Origin: Chara braunii
Lineage: Eukaryota > Streptophyta > Charophyceae > Charales > Characeae
Assembly (NCBI GenBank): GCA_003427395.1
Contig: BFEA01000052.1
Span: 2,621,767-2,671,066 of the forward strand
Direction of reading: 5' to 3'
DNA length: 49,300 nucleotides
Below, one piece after another: positions 34,235 to 44,235 of the stretch. Position numbers and translations under genes: made by a program. The notes under the pieces are model-generated. The model was not told the DNA's origin. It saw only the letters and a list, made by a program, of their open reading frames with translations, and ran no database searches. Position 1 is the stretch's first letter. Each line of letters starts with the position of its first letter.

Positions 34235-34890
34235 TACAGTATATCAATCAGTTGTGTGAACGTAGGTAGTGTCGTTCTAGGCAAAGGAAGGAAGTAATGG
34301 AGTGTTATGGGCGCACGAAAGCCTGATCGGTTGTGTGTGTGTGTGGTTTGCTAGGTGCCTACCTGGGTGGATGAATGCGTATACCCACCGCAGCGTAACC
34401 ACCGACCCCAATTTGTGTTGATGTGAGAGATTAAAGTGAGAGATGATCTGATGCGATCGAGATCGAATCCAATCTTCATCTTAATCTTATCTGATCTTAG
34501 GGGGCTGCATTCACGGCTAGATCGGGATGAATCTGACTGCAATAGTGTCTAGAGGATTGCTGATAAAGTAATCCTAGTGTGAGTATGCCCTTATTTGTTC
34601 GCTGTGTCACTTAGCATCTGATAGCGCTGTGAGCGCGTGTACAGGGATTGGTTGGCGGCCACGTGAGCCTTTGCTTGTCGGCGCCGTCCGTGGTCTCGTG
34701 AGCTAACAGAGAGAGACAGAGGAGACGAAGAAGGGCAGGCGGGGAGGGAGAGGCAGAGACGGGCAGAGAAGAGTGACAGAGAATGAGAGAGAGGTGCTTG
34801 CTGCTAACTTACTTGCCCGCTATCACGGACGGCAGCAGCATCTTTCCTTTCAGTCCATGTAGCGCGGTCATGTCTTTCATCGTACTCGAA
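34235..34890. other. 3' flank of the CBS gene, no gene seen
   Basis: Contains a short TG run (34332-34345) and an AGAG-rich stretch (34705-34790). I see no coding region or RNA gene. Confidence 0.5.
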
Positions 34891-35180
34891 TTCTCCTCAT
34901 CGTTTGCTTCCTCCTCCTCCTCCGCGTCCTCTTCCCCACGCTCCGTCGCTTCCTTATCCTGCTTCTCGTTCGCTTCGTCCTACTCCATCGACTCGTCCTC
35001 CTCCTCCGCTTCGCCGTCCTTCTCATCCGTCTCCTTTTCCTCCTCCTCCTCCTTCGCCATTGCTTCCTCCTCCTCCTCCTCCTTCTCCTTCGTTTCATCC
35101 TCTTTCAGTTCTTGCCTCCGCCTTTCTCCTTCTTGTTTTCTTCGTCTTATCTTCTTCTCCTTCTTCTTCTTGGTTTCTTC
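34891..35180 (+). repeat. TCC/TTC polypyrimidine tract
   Basis: Almost 300 bases dominated by TCC and TTC triplets, interrupted by CGTC. The long Ser- or Pro-rich frames here are by-products of the triplet repeat, and I do not call them genes. Confidence 0.85.
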
Positions 35181-35612
35181 GTCTTATCTTCTTCTTCTCG
35201 TTATCGTCGTATTCGGTTTGGCCCTCCCGTCATCGAGTGCACTCCCCCGGCTCCTGCTTGTGGCCACCTCTGCCGCCTCGTCCTTTCCTCAAAACCCATC
35301 AGCCTTCAACTGACAGATCGATGGGGTCTCGATTCTTTTGTTGGTCGTCTTTGGATTGCTATGGATGTGCTTGTTTGCCACCATGGCCGCCGTCCTCTGT
35401 GTCCTCTCCCTCGTCGTTCTGCTGGTTGTCCTCTGCTCGTTCCCGTCTGTGGAGCGTGTTCATTTCGTCTGTTCATACCCCTCCTCCCTTTCTCTCCCTC
35501 TGGTTTTCATGTTTTCCTCGCAAGTCGAAAAATCAGGCATGCAGAGAACTGGAGCTCTTTTTCTTTCGTTCCCGCCGTAATAGTAATCAAGGATTTTGCG
35601 ATTTGTCAATTC

Positions 35613-35741
35613 ATGAAGAAGGGAAGGTGATTAGTTGGACGAGTTGCCGCCGCCTCGGTACCGTTCGTCCCCCGAATAGCACGTACGGTGACTCTGCCTG
35701 TATCTAGACTGAAGAAGGGGAGGTGATTAGTTGGACGAGTA
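35613..35741 (+). repeat. Duplicated 30-bp motif
   Basis: GAAGAAGGGAAGGTGATTAG and onward (35613-35645) recurs at 35709-35741 with one or two changes. Confidence 0.75.
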
Positions 35742-35881
35742 CGCCAAATACAAGTATAATGAGCATACAACGTTCGAGGGGGGGGAAGACTCTCACTCAG
35801 CGCGCAACGAAGGGATGTGATCAGAGGGAGAGCGAAGGTGAAAGAATTTAAGCGGCGCGATTCGGTCTTTTTCGTTTGTGT

Positions 35882-35975
35882 ACTAGTTCTACTCATCTGA
35901 TTCCGGCGGAATTTGAACTCAGGTCTGTCCTTCAAAAGTAAGGCTGTACCAATTTGGATAGAGCAGAGGTGAAGA
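35882..35975 (-). repeat. tRNA-derived SINE-like head, copy 1
   Basis: On the minus strand an A-box-like AATTGGTACAGCC is followed by an anticodon-arm-like part and a B-box-like GAGTTCAAATTCC, then CAGATGAGTA. A second copy with the same B-box area and tail lies at 36481-36545. The cloverleaf is degenerate, so it is not a working tRNA. Confidence 0.5.
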
Positions 35976-36450
35976 GGTAACCTTGGTGAGGGAGAGCGAA
36001 GGTGGAAGAATTTATTTAACTCTGGTTAACTCCGTGCCATGGAGAGCGATGGCGAAGAAGTTACCTCTGTGCCATGGAGAGCAGAGGTGAAAAAGTAACC
36101 TTTGTGCCGGACTCCCCTCGAAGTAAGCGGCGTGATTTGATCTTGTGAAGGGAGATCGAAGGTTAAAGAGTTTAACTGTGGTGAACTCTGTGCCATGGAG
36201 AGCAAGAGCGACGAAGTTACCTGTGTGCCATGGCGTGATTTGATATTGTGAAGAGGTAACCTTGGTGAGGGAGGTCGAAGGTTAAAGAGTGACCTTGGTT
36301 AGGGAGATCGAAGGTTAAAGAGTTTAACTGTGGTGAACTCTGTGCCATGGATAGCAATGGCGAAGAAGTTACCTCTGTGCCATGGAGAGCAGAGGTGAAG
36401 AAGTAACCTTTGTGCTGGACTCCCCTCGAAATAAGCGGCGTGATTTGATC
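35960..36450 (+). repeat. Degenerate tandem repeats around a GTGCCATGGAGAGC core
   Basis: CTCTGTGCCATGGAGAGC or a variant, paired with AAGTTACC and GGTTAAAGAGTTTAAC blocks, recurs at least five times (near 36031, 36067, 36190, 36341 and 36376). The sub-blocks are shuffled, so this is not one clean period. Confidence 0.75.
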
Positions 36451-36545
36451 CTTCTTTTTGTTTTGGTTTTGTTAGTATTTTACTCATCTGTATCTGGCGG
36501 GGTTTGAACTCAGGTCTGCAATTCAGCAGCTCAGGGGTGTAGCGA
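36440..36545 (-). repeat. tRNA-derived SINE-like head, copy 2
   Basis: The minus strand carries a B-box-like GAGTTCAAACCCC, then AGATACAGATGAGTA and an A-rich tail that runs into GATCAAATCACGCCGCTTA. Copy 1 has the same order, with AATCGCGCCGCTTA. The A box is poorly kept. Confidence 0.5.
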
Positions 36546-36901
36546 AAGGATTCGATCTTGGGTGTGTTCCTCGAAGCAGCGACGAGTGTCCGTCAAAGCC
36601 CACAAGTTGACATGATCGTCAGTGTGCGTCGAAGCAGCGAAGCGATGCTTGAGCCGCAGCAGTGATGTGCTCCCTGAGGGAGTTTGTATGATATTTCGAC
36701 CTGCATGCTCAGCAATCGATTGGTGTGGATTAGTTCTTTGAGTCATTTTATCGACGTCGATTGGTGTGGAGGATTTGTTCTTGAGTCATTTTGCCGACAT
36801 TGGAAGCTGTGAGAAAAAGGACGGAGGGGGCGGTGTGACAAGCGCTCTTTTTTTTCTGTACCATACACCACACGAGGATTCTGATCGTGTGAGTGAGTCG
36901 A

Positions 36902-37026
36902 TGGGCTTCGCTCCACTACTCACCACATGCACAAAAGACCGAAAAATTACGGCGGTGTATCTTCCCATCTTCTAGCGGCTGATTCATCCTCGGTTTGCGC
37001 ATTTGGTGAGTAGTGGAGCGACGTCC
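36902..37026. repeat. Foldback, 125 nt, precursor-like
   Basis: A perfect 18-bp inverted repeat (36908-36925 with 37004-37021, containing CTCCACTACTCACCA) extends outward to 24 positions with two mismatches. It also extends inward through CATGCACAAA and TTTGCGCATT. The loop is about 50-60 nt. It could be a microRNA-like precursor, a small MITE or a chance inverted duplication. Confidence 0.75.
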
Positions 37027-37603
37027 TATGATGACATCCCATTCTTGATCGAAAGTACATTGAACTTGCCTCGGTTCTTATCTTTCGGATATTCGTGCAG
37101 AGGAAGACCAAGGGGCATTCCTCAAGTAGCTCAGCTCTATGAAGACGGAGCTACTGGGAGGCCGAGCTACTGGCAGAACGCTCGGTCCTTGCGTTCGCGG
37201 GGGTGGTCCCCATCCCCTTCCCCTCCTCCCTCCCCTGCGGCCCCCCATGCTACTCCCTGACCACCACCGACTTGGGCGGGGGGCAACATGCATCCCCTTA
37301 ATTGCGAGAGGTAGGGGGGCAACATGCATCAGGTCCCCTATATATTCTTTTAGGGGTAGTGGTAGGTAGATAGTGAAGGGTGAAATTGAGAGAAGAGTAA
37401 GGGTACTTTAAACTACCAGTACTTGGCCCAGCTATCGGGCGTGGAAAAAAATGAATGGCGTAGAAACGTTTCTACTCGGGTGAATTTGGGCGCTCCTGTA
37501 GGGGCCCGTACGATTTCCGATTTCGTGAAATCGTGGCTGGTAGACGGGCACAACTTTCTTTTGTTTGTTTGTTTGTTTTTTGTGCACAACTTTAGGAAGT
37601 ACT

Positions 37604-37694
37604 GGTGATTTCTCGGCCTTTTGGCTAAGATCAAGTGTAGTATCTGTTCTGATCAGTTTAATATCTGATCCGTGGTTCATCGGACCACACGGTA
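37604..37694 (+). pseudogene. U2 snRNA, 3'-truncated
   Basis: Stem-loop I (TTTCTCGGCCTTTTGGCTAAG region), the branch-point recognition sequence GTAGTA (37637-37642), stem IIa and stem IIb are all recognisable. In stem IIb GTGGT pairs with ACCAC, a sequence different from the plant consensus but still paired. After 37694 the Sm site and the two 3' stem-loops are missing and an A11 run followed by AG-rich sequence begins. No USE or TATA element is visible upstream. A truncated retroposed copy is the simplest reading. Confidence 0.85.
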
Positions 37695-38035
37695 GAAAAA
37701 AAAAAAGAAAAAGAAGACGGAGCTAGTCCGCTTGAGGAGCTTTATGAAAGAGGGAGCTATTCCTAGAGGAGAGTGGCTATAGGGCATATTTCATTATTTT
37801 TGTTTGTGAAATCTGTACATTGACATTACATGAAACCCCTAGTCTACCTACCTTTCCTGGGTGGTTAAAACACTTGGGTAGGACAAGGGGGGGGAGGCTG
37901 GGGGTATGCTTGGGCAAAAGATGAGAGGAAGGGTGGGTGGGATCTTCAGAGGGGTTCATCTTGACAAGCGATTGGCCGATTAGTGTGGGTGACTTTTATC
38001 TGTCTAGTATCCCACCTCCACAACAACCTGGGCTT

Positions 38036-38098
38036 CAAAAAAAAAAAGAAAGAAAATAAAGAAAAGAAAAGGAAAACAAAAAGAAAGAAAGAAAGAAG
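38036..38098 (+). repeat. A/GAAA-rich simple repeat
   Basis: Poly-A with interspersed G, ending in GAAA repeats. It directly precedes the foldback at 38135. Confidence 0.9.
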
Positions 38099-38134
38099 TA
38101 GAGGAAGGTCGTCCCGAGGGCACTCCAGGGGCAT

Positions 38135-38292
38135 GGTCCCACTAGCAAAGAGGATCGGATCGAATGTTTGCCTGAATCTGGACGAGGTTATGGAGATGTG
38201 CAGGAAATCGAGATTGAACTGCTTTTCTGCATCTCTGCATAAAACACATCCAGATTCAGGAGCTCGATCCTATCCTTTTTGCTAGTGGGACC
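38135..38292. repeat. Foldback, 158 nt, long near-perfect stem
   Basis: The outer arms (38135-38163 and 38264-38292) pair at 28 of 29 positions including one G-T. Then comes a small asymmetric bulge and 12 more paired bases (CTGAATCTGGA area). A third stem in the loop region pairs GAGATG-x-GCAG with CTGCATCTC. The terminal sequence GGTCCCACTAGC is shared with the larger foldback at 38425. The reading is a microRNA-like precursor or MITE. Confidence 0.8.
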
Positions 38293-38424
38293 TCTGCCCA
38301 GCAGCTCTTTGAAGATGGTAGTTTGCTTGACGAGCTTTATGAAGGAAGGTGGAGCCATTTCTTTTTTGTTAATTATTTTTTTTTACAAATAAACTTTGCA
38401 TTTCATTACAGAAGGAAGGAGGCT

Positions 38425-39028
38425 GGGAGGGAGATCCCACTAGCGTTGTATGTGGAGTAGTGTAGAGGGCGTGTGACCCGTCTCCGCCGTCGATGGGAAT
38501 GGGGATCGGTGGTTTTGTTTTTCCTGTATTTTAGCCCTCCAAAATATATGTTTTTTTGGAGCATCCCATTGGGTGGTCTTTCTTTTGTTTTGCTTACCGT
38601 GTTCCTCTGGGGGTCCCGAACGTGAGTGAAAATCAGACCCATTTTCTTTGTGTTGCTTTTCACTCACCTTTCACTCACCTTTGGGTTGTGGCCCATGCGT
38701 GGAAGAGAGGCCGAAAACAAAACTTTTCGGTGTTTCCCATCATGAGGGAATGTCAGTCCGTGTCAGACCCTCGTCCAAGTTGTCTGTAGTCCCCGCAAAT
38801 GTTTCACATGGGCAATGCTTCTGTCCTCTTCCTTTGACATGCATGTGCCCCCTTATTTTTTGGGAGGTGTTTGGGAGGGTTCAATCCCCTCACCTACAGC
38901 AAATGGTGTATGGAGTTACTCTTGCCCTTGTTTTTTTTGACGTTTATTTTCCCTATTTCACGCTGCCACCCACCTGTCCCCCACCCGTCACACTAATCCA
39001 CATACCTGGCTAGTGGGATCTCCCTCCG
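38425..39028. repeat. Foldback or MITE-like element, about 600 bp
   Basis: Terminal inverted repeats contain 19 perfectly paired bases (38426-38444 with 39009-39027, reading GATCCCACTAGC in part). The similarity continues inward for about 40 more bases (GTATGTGGA, TAGTGT). The centre has another inverted pair (GTGAGTGAAAA with TTTTCACTCAC near 38620-38670). No transposase is encoded. I see no clear target duplication. Confidence 0.75.
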
Positions 39029-39330
39029 GGAATCCCTCCACAAACAACCCGGAAAAGTAACCTTGGGGACCATTTCTGGTGGATAATGGCTGAGACCATT
39101 CCTTTTATTTGTGAAGTGATTAAAACTCCCATGGAAATATATATGCCTCGTGTACCGACCTTTGGGGCGTTTGGGCAGAGGAAGGCCAGATGGCACTCCT
39201 GAAGGTCTCTATGAAGAACGGAGGCAGTTTGCTTGACAAGTTTTGTCAAGAACGAGCCCTTTCTGGAGGAGAACGGCGTGGAGAATAATGGCTGAAGGCA
39301 TTCCTTTATCTGTGAAATCTCTTGATTGCA

Positions 39331-39513
39331 ATTCCAGTCCAGAGGAAAGCCTCGTCTACATGTAGTTTGTGGAGGATAATGGCTGAGGACAATTCCAGTC
39401 CAGAGGAAAGCCTCGTCTACATGTAGTTTGTGGAGGATAATGGGTGAGGGCAATTCCAGTCCAGAGGAAAGCCTCGTTTACATGTAGTTTGTGGAGGATA
39501 ATGGCTGAGGGCA
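39331..39513 (+). repeat. 61-bp tandem repeat, three units plus a partial
   Basis: ATTCCAGTCCAGAGGAAAGC begins at 39331, 39392 and 39453, and again at 39545 after an interruption. Each unit ends in TTTGTGGAGGATAATGG. Confidence 0.9.
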
Positions 39514-39883
39514 TTCCTTTTATCTGTGGAATCTCTCGATTGCAATTCCAGTCCAGAGGAAAGCCCCGTCTACATGTAGTTCGGACATTTGGGCAGAGGA
39601 AGGCCTCAACGACCCTCCAGCAGGTCTATGAAGACGGCGGTATTGCACTTCTCACGGTCATCAAAGATGTATTTATACTGAAAAGAAGATGTGTCCCAAA
39701 TACAGCTAGAATGACCTTGCGTTGTATACGGGGGAATAAGATAGTGCAGAGGCCGAAGATGGACCAATTTCTAGAGGAGAACGACTGACGAGAAATAAAA
39801 AAGAAAATGACCAATTCCTTGAGGAGTGGGTGAAGGCATTCTTGCAGCTCTGCGAAGATGGAGCTGAAGCTCCGGCATTGTGA

Positions 39884-40065
39884 CTCTGTAGGAATTGCCT
39901 CTATCATTCTTTCCTATAGGATTACCTCCTCTGTGGGCATTGCCTCTACCATTTTTTCGTATAGGATTGGCTCCTCTGTAGGCATTGCCTCTACCATTTT
40001 TCCCTATAGGATTGCCTCCTTTGTAGGAATTGCCTCTATCATTTTCCTATAGGATGGGCTCCTTC
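39884..40065 (+). repeat. 45-bp tandem repeat, four units
   Basis: Units begin at 39884, 39929, 39974 and 40019 with CTCTGTAGGAATTGCCTCTA or a variant and contain CCTATAGGATT. Confidence 0.9.
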
Positions 40066-40437
40066 AGGAATTGCCTACGGCCGACGGCTATTGAGGTAGA
40101 GCAGAGGTAGAGAGAGGGCGAGGGAGGTATAGGGAGTGTTTGCACTCTGGAGGCGATTTTGGTCACTCGGGAGTTCTCAGGAGTCAGAACTATGCATGAA
40201 GAAATTTGAAAAAATCAAGAAATTTGAAAAAATCAAGGGGCCAGGTGGGTCATTTGTTCGGAAAATGTAAGTGTTTTACGGATAGGGAAAGGAAAAAAAA
40301 GCCAAGGTGAAGAAAGTATTTTGAAAATAGAAAAAGCAGAGGTGGAAAAAAAGTGGTGGCAAAGGTTTTCATTTTTTTGCGATTTTTTTTTTTTTTTTCC
40401 TTTTCTCCCCTAGTTTGTGCACCCCACTGCGATGACT

Positions 40438-40541
40438 GTCTTCACCCGAATAGAACGCCTGGTCATTATATCTGTATTTGGCACAACTTTCGGTCCAAAT
40501 GCAGCGATCATGACCGGGCGGCGTTCTATTCGGGTGAAGAC
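40438..40541. repeat. Foldback, 104 nt, with a perfect 22-bp basal stem
   Basis: Bases 40438-40459 and 40520-40541 are exact inverted complements over 22 positions. The arms then continue with a 3-4 base offset, GGTCAT/ATGACC, and a further paired part ending in ATTTGG/CCAAAT, closing on a 13-nt loop (40482-40494). Size and shape match a plant-type microRNA precursor. A poly-T run (40384-40398) lies upstream. A young MITE or inverted duplication is the alternative. Confidence 0.8.
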
Positions 40542-40630
40542 GCTAGGAGGTGGAAAAGACTTGTTAGATTTTTGGCACTGCTGGGCCCTTTAATGACCAG
40601 GCCGTGTGGGGACGGGTTGTTTTATGGGGG

Positions 40631-40760
40631 AAGGTGATGCAAGTGAAAACACATAGACAAGGGGCGGAAGGAAGTGGGGGAGGGTTATGCAAGTGAAAAC
40701 ACATAGACAAGTGGTGGAAGGAAGTGGGGGAAGGTTATGCAAGTGAAAACACATAGACAC
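40631..40760 (+). repeat. 50-bp tandem repeat, three units
   Basis: AAGTGAAAACACATAGACA occurs at 40641, 40691 and 40741 with exact 50-bp spacing. Confidence 0.9.
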
Positions 40761-40804
40761 AAGGGGGGAAAGCAAGTTTTCATAGGAGGATGACGATTGG
40801 AGAA

Positions 40805-40935
40805 GAGCCCTATGGGCGAGGAGAAGGACGTTGTGTCTGCAAGCACCCATTGAGGGAAGAGGAGAGTCCGAGTCCTATGGGCAAGAGCCCTATGGGCGAG
40901 GAGGACGTTGTCTCTGCAAGCGCTCATTGAGACAA
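40805..40935 (+). repeat. Imperfect duplication
   Basis: AGAGCCCTATGGGCGAGGAG with a following ACGTTGT-C-CTGCAAGC block occurs at about 40805 and again at about 40884. Confidence 0.7.
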
Positions 40936-41308
40936 GAGGCAACAACCTATTGGTAGTTTGTGATGGATTATCGACATGTGGAAGTTCCTTCTAGTTGTAC
41001 TGCGGTAGGGAGGATCCGGGCAGAGAGGAGATAGACAGGAATAGGGTGAGGTGAATGATAAGGCTTTGAGCTGTTAGTCGGATGATCGGGTAGGTGCCCT
41101 TCATGACTAATCGATGCGCCCGGAGCATTTGGTGGTCGGTGCATCGATGTTGTAGCAGACCCACCAGGTGTGGTGCTCCGCTAGTGACAGAGATGGAGAT
41201 GGAGGAAGAAGGGGGAGCAAGATGGCACAACGCAGCTCCCCACGCAAGACTCCAACGCACGTACTCCAAAATGTGCAAGTGAGGAATGAGACTGAAAACA
41301 GACAATGG

Positions 41309-41442
41309 CTGGGGTATACCCCAGTGGACTGACAGGATTGGACTGGACTGGCTGGTACCGACAGAGGTACCGGCCTGGACTGGCCTACCCGGAATATAAC
41401 ACAGGCCTGTGAGAACAGGCCAAGGGGCTGGTCTCACAGGCC
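41309..41442. repeat. Cluster of short palindromes
   Basis: A 16-bp perfect palindrome (CTGGGGTATACCCCAG, 41309-41324) is followed by GGTACC twice and by an 11-bp inverted repeat (41404-41414 with 41432-41442). It may belong to the 3' LTR of the chromovirus, but I cannot fix an LTR boundary. Confidence 0.6.
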
Positions 41443-42564
41443 AACCCGAGCTCCGCTACACGATCCTTGGCCTGTGATGGATCGCCTAGATACAGACATG
41501 CTTTCGCCAAGAAGCGAAACTCTACCAAAGAAAAGAAAACCTGAGTAGTCTAGGATGCGGAGCAAGCTCCATGTTGAGTCCATGCGATGCAACCTAGGAT
41601 ATAAAATGTCACAAAACAGCAATGTCACAGCTAACAGCCTAAGTGAAAGTAGGAGCAACTAACTAACATACATGTCCTAGGAAAGCAAAAAGTAGTGACA
41701 ACTAGATCCTAGAATGTTGGAGGCACTAGCCTCAGTCTGGTAACAACTGACTAGTGTATAAGACCTAAGAACAGCAAAAGCAGAGCAGCTAAATCCTAGA
41801 AACGTCGGAGGCAGTAGCCTCAGTCTGAGAGCAACAAAGCAATCAANAAGACAACCATATGTCACATGAGAAGTGTGTCGCACACCGAAGGGTGGGATGG
41901 TCTCTGAGGGTGGCGAATGCAGCCTAGGGGTNGAAAACTCCTAAGGGCATCCACATATAGTGACAGGGGAAAACACATGTCATCAGGCTCAATGAGGGTA
42001 GGGAATTGGGAGCGAACAGAACCAATGACCCTAATAGATAGACCATCAGGGCGGGTAATGCTCGACTAAGGGGTGACCGCTATGGAGGGTTGACCATGCA
42101 AGGGAACAAGGGAGCCTGGTATACTGGGATGAAGCATGTGGGGCTGCCTAACTAGGGCGTGAGGGCCGGCGAAGGGTAGAAAGATGATGGGTAAGGGAAT
42201 CATGCAAATAATTCCTAAAGTGAGGGAAGTCGGAGCTAGATCCGTAAGATGGGAAGCCAGGGCAACGCTACGGTCCCGATGACTATGCGTATACCAAGGG
42301 AGAGCCCAACTCAGAGGAACCCGGCTAAAGGGAGACCATCATGCGACACAAGCAGGGTACTGTACAGGGTAGAGTGGTAAGAGAGTGGCGACGTCTGAAG
42401 TAGGCAGAGCATATCGTGATGAAGTCCATGAAGCTGTCGATGACGTCCACGATGAGATGTTCGGAATGCCGTCAAGGAAGAGTCGCAGCGTCGATGAGCT
42501 GAAGTAGCAAAACTGATGTGGATGGAGTACTGAGAAGTCAAAGACGTGGGAAGGTAAGTCAGAG
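41443..42564 (-). other. Region downstream of the chromovirus pol
   Basis: No coding domain is visible. An imperfect duplication (41702 and 41789, GGAGGCA-TAGCCTCAGTCTG core) lies here. This should include the element's 3' untranslated region and perhaps its 3' LTR, but without the partner LTR in the window the boundary is unknown. N occurs at 41847 and 41932. Confidence 0.4.
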
Positions 42565-43075
42565 TCAATCGTCGTATCGAGCAGGACGACGACGAGTGCG
42601 TTGTGGACGCTCAGAAGCATCCGGCTGCTGCTGAAGGTCTGCCTCAGATGGAGCAGGCTCAACTTCAGCGGACTCCTCAGCCGGAGGAGAAGGAGGAGAG
42701 TCAGTGGGCTGAGGAGGAGCAGTGAACCCAGCATGACGAGCACGGTCATAGGCACGCACCAACATGCGAGCGTGCTCCAAGTGCTCGAGGGGCTCCTAGG
42801 TAGCCTCCTCATCAGGGTAACCCTTCCAACGTACGAGATACTNGACGTGGGGAGGGTTGNCGTCGGTGACTCGGNGACCAATGATGTCTGAAACGAGGAA
42901 CTCCTCGTGGCCGTCCACCATGATGGGTGGAGGGCGCTCGTATGGTCGTCCAGCGAAACGCTCAGACGGTCTGCGGTAAGGACGCAGTAATGAGACGTGG
43001 TAGACATCATGCACATGAGGCTGGCGTAGGTAGTCGGGCAGCTTCACACGAAAGCTGATCGGGTTAGATGCCGTA
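42565..43075 (-). pseudogene. Chromodomain and C-terminal tail of the chromovirus integrase
   Basis: After the integrase the frame shows HVHDVYHVSLLRPY, then a chromodomain with YLVRWKGYPDEEAT and EPLEHLEHARMLV. The stop TAG at 42796-42798 stands exactly where the conserved chromodomain Trp is expected (one base from TGG). The tail is Pro/Glu- and Arg-rich. Chromodomains steer integration to modified chromatin. Three N (42843, 42860, 42876) fall in the domain. Confidence 0.85.
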
Positions 43076-44110
43076 TCAGAACCGACGGACCTGGAGGATA
43101 CGGCATGGGCCAAAGAAGCGACGCCGAAACTTGCGAAGCGTGTCCGCTTCGAGCTGTAAGTGGCGGGCGTCGATAAGCATATCATCGCCGACCTTGAATG
43201 GGTGATCCATCCTCGATCGGTTCGCACGTGCTGCCATGTGAGTCTGGGAAGCGGCTATGTGCTTATGTGCGGTCTTCATAATCGACGTCATGTGTGCAAC
43301 CCAATCATCCAGCGCGGGACAACTCGTGTCGGGGTGCATCTGGGACGGTCGAAGGAAGTCCGCGGGAACACGCGGGTGATAGCCGAGGTCGCAATAGTAA
43401 GGCGACATCCCCGCGGCTGGCGAGACGGCGTGGTTGTAGGCTATTTCCGCGTGGGCAAGATGGAGATCCCACTGCTGGTCGTCACGAACAATCTTTTGGA
43501 GAATATCCCCGAAAGTCCTGTTCGTGATATCGGTCTGACCATTAGTCTGTGGATGGTAAGACGAGGAGAAACGGAGCTGAGTGTCGTACACCTCGTGGAG
43601 TCGTCGCCAGAATCGGCTGGTAAAGCGCGGGTCACGGTCAGATATGATGCTCAGAGGTAAGCCGTGGTCACGCACGACTCGGTCAAATACGATGTCGGCA
43701 ACCTCACGTGCATTGATGGCATAGCGGCACGGAACAAAGCGTGCACGCTTCGTGAAGCGGTCGACGACGACCAGGATAGCATCATGACCGCGGGGGGTCG
43801 GAGGTCGAAGAGGACCGATAAAGTCCATCGAGATGGACTGCCAACGATCCTCAGGGATAGGAAGAGGCTGGAGCAAACCATAAGGTAAGTGGTTCGCATT
43901 GTTCACCTCCTGACAGGTGGGACACTCTGCAACGTAGTCCTTCACAAAGTCCTTGCGCTTCGGCCAGACGTACAGGCGGCTCACACGAGCCAACGTCTTG
44001 TGGAAGCCCATATGACCGACAGCTGCCTGGTCATGGAACTCTGCTACTGCTCGGACACGTAGCTGTCCAGTGGAGAGAACACAAATACGGGGCTCTTTGG
44101 TGCCCTATGA
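43076..44110 (-). pseudogene. Chromovirus integrase
   Basis: Residues are counted from 44011 (311 codons). The zinc-binding part has H4 (with a preceding His just upstream) and C30/C33 (CPTC). The core has D63 (SMDFIGPL) and D125 (SDRDPRF), and then D161 (NGQTDITN) where the family has Glu, 35 residues after the second Asp. So the DDE triad reads D, D, D. A stop codon lies just upstream near 44106 and separates this part from RNase H. The frame shifts near 43080 into the chromodomain region. Confidence 0.88.
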
Positions 44111-44235
44111 ACCGTGCCAGTACACAAGACCGTTGTCCCCGAGAGAGTAGTTCGGGACGCTCTTGCCACTCCGAAGGGTTGCGTGGATGTCGCGGTAGTC
44201 GGGGCAGTGGCGGTACTGAGTGCGAAACTCGTCGA

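Noticed and set aside
34783-35707. Long Ser-rich and Pro-rich open frames
   Set aside because: They arise from the TCC/TTC triplet tract and have no complexity or domain.
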